The position numbers were made by a program, and so were the translations under genes. Shown one piece after another: positions 63,774 through 64,000 of a stretch of 64,000 bases of DNA. Numbering within the stretch: position 1 is the first letter of the stretch; every line of letters begins with the position of its first letter. The notes below the pieces were generated by a model. That model searched no databases. It saw nothing but the letters and a program-made list of their open reading frames with translations, and had not been told where the DNA came from. The DNA is from Pseudomonas viridiflava (GTDB lineage: Bacteria > Pseudomonadota > Gammaproteobacteria > Pseudomonadales > Pseudomonadaceae), in assembly GCF_900589395.1 (NCBI RefSeq), contig NZ_UUIS01000093.1, positions 94,888-158,887 on the forward strand. Direction: 5' to 3'.

Positions 63774-63887
63774 GCGCACCATTCCCACCGCGGAAGAAAC
63801 TGAAAACTCCTTGAAGATCAATGAGTTGGATAAGAAATCGGCGAGGGGGTGGTGCTGGCCTCAGGGTCGCAGCGGTGAAAAAGGCAG

Positions 63888-63915
63888 TTGACAGCAAGTT
63901 TCAATGCTGTATTAT
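63888..63915 (+). promoter_or_regulatory. Downstream rRNA operon promoter
   Basis: A perfect TTGACA (63888-63893) and TATTAT (63910-63915) lie 16 bases apart, followed by CGCCTCCCGC. Two strong promoters in tandem with no coding sequence after them are typical of Pseudomonas rrn operons. Confidence 0.75.
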
Positions 63916-63921
63916 TCGCCT

Positions 63922-64000
63922 CCCGCTGATGAGTTGATTGAAAGATCGCTCGGCGCGCAAGTGATGGAAGTTACAGAGTTGCTCTGAAAACTTCCGAAAA
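63922..64000 (+). other. Start of a ribosomal RNA operon leader
   Basis: The text GCTCGGCGCGCAAGTGATGG and GTTGCTCTGAAAACTTCC resembles the rrn leader before 16S rRNA in Pseudomonas; GCTCTGAAAA may be a boxA-like element. The 16S gene itself is not in the window. Confidence 0.55.

Noticed and set aside
63922..64000. 16S rRNA gene inside the window
   Set aside because: The conserved 16S start (AGAGTTTGATC) is not reached; only promoters and leader are present.

Overview
The window is chromosomal DNA of a Pseudomonas, most likely of the P. putida group. The evidence is the rpsU-dnaG-rpoD operon with a Pseudomonas-type RpoD, the tsaD-plsY-folB-folK-cca block, pdxA-surA-lptD beside amgK-murU, an agtSR/agtABCD locus, trpE split from trpGDC by a GDSL autotransporter esterase, and many REP-type palindromes. 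From memory, the order from rpoD to tyrS follows P. putida KT2440 closely. It is mostly core genome. The accessory material lies in the first 9 kb and in the repeat-filled intergenic gaps.

Layout. 1-9.1 kb: a CheB-CheR-PAS fusion gene, cut by the window edge and carrying a one-base frameshift; an NTF2-like protein; a DUF1445 gene and an NRAMP-like transporter divergent from a GntR/FadR-type regulator; an MFS exporter; and a repeat-rich gap holding the N-terminal stub of a Fic/DUF4172 gene. 9.1-15.9 kb: a CAU tRNA, a PAS-GGDEF-EAL protein whose EAL domain looks inactive, rpoD, dnaG and rpsU. 15.9-24.8 kb: tsaD, plsY, folB-folK, a cca whose HD motif is gone, then prkA-yeaH-spoVR. 25-35.2 kb: glpE, then the overlapping run lptD-surA-pdxA-rsmA-apaG-apaH, and divergently amgK-murU-djlA-like. 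35.6-44 kb: a DUF3530 protein, the agtS-agtR two-component system and the agtABCD transporter. 44.4-53.4 kb: rpe-gph-trpE, an EstA/EstP-type esterase, trpG-trpD-trpC and a lipoate-ligase-like gene. 53.4-64 kb: a Crp/Vfr regulator, osmC, coq7, a HIT protein, an SDR, a DUF805 protein, hemJ, argC, erpA, anmK with an M23 peptidase, tyrS, and the promoters of a ribosomal RNA operon that begins just past the right edge.

How the genes work together. AmgK and MurU return N-acetylmuramate to UDP-MurNAc, and AnmK supplies MurNAc-6-P from anhydroMurNAc, so two arms of peptidoglycan recycling are present. SurA and LptD are outer-membrane biogenesis partners. AgtS (a periplasmic-binding-domain sensor kinase) and AgtR probably control the adjacent ABC importer through a palindrome upstream of agtA. 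Both trp operons are preceded by near-identical 14-codon peptides ending RWRWRA. One is the C-terminus of Gph and the other stands free before trpG, which fits attenuation control of both.

Most notable observations: the duplicated trp leader, one copy fused in frame to gph; a composite REP-pair repeat family with an internal 44-bp unit that reaches about five tandem copies after trpE; the frameshifted cheBR; the degenerate EAL domain; the HD-less CCA enzyme; the Fic stub; an NRAMP-like protein without the NRAMP metal motifs next to a DUF1445 gene; and an IscR type-1-like site at erpA. I did not find a convincing wholly new multi-gene system. All calls come from reading the sequence and from remembered family knowledge; no database search was run.
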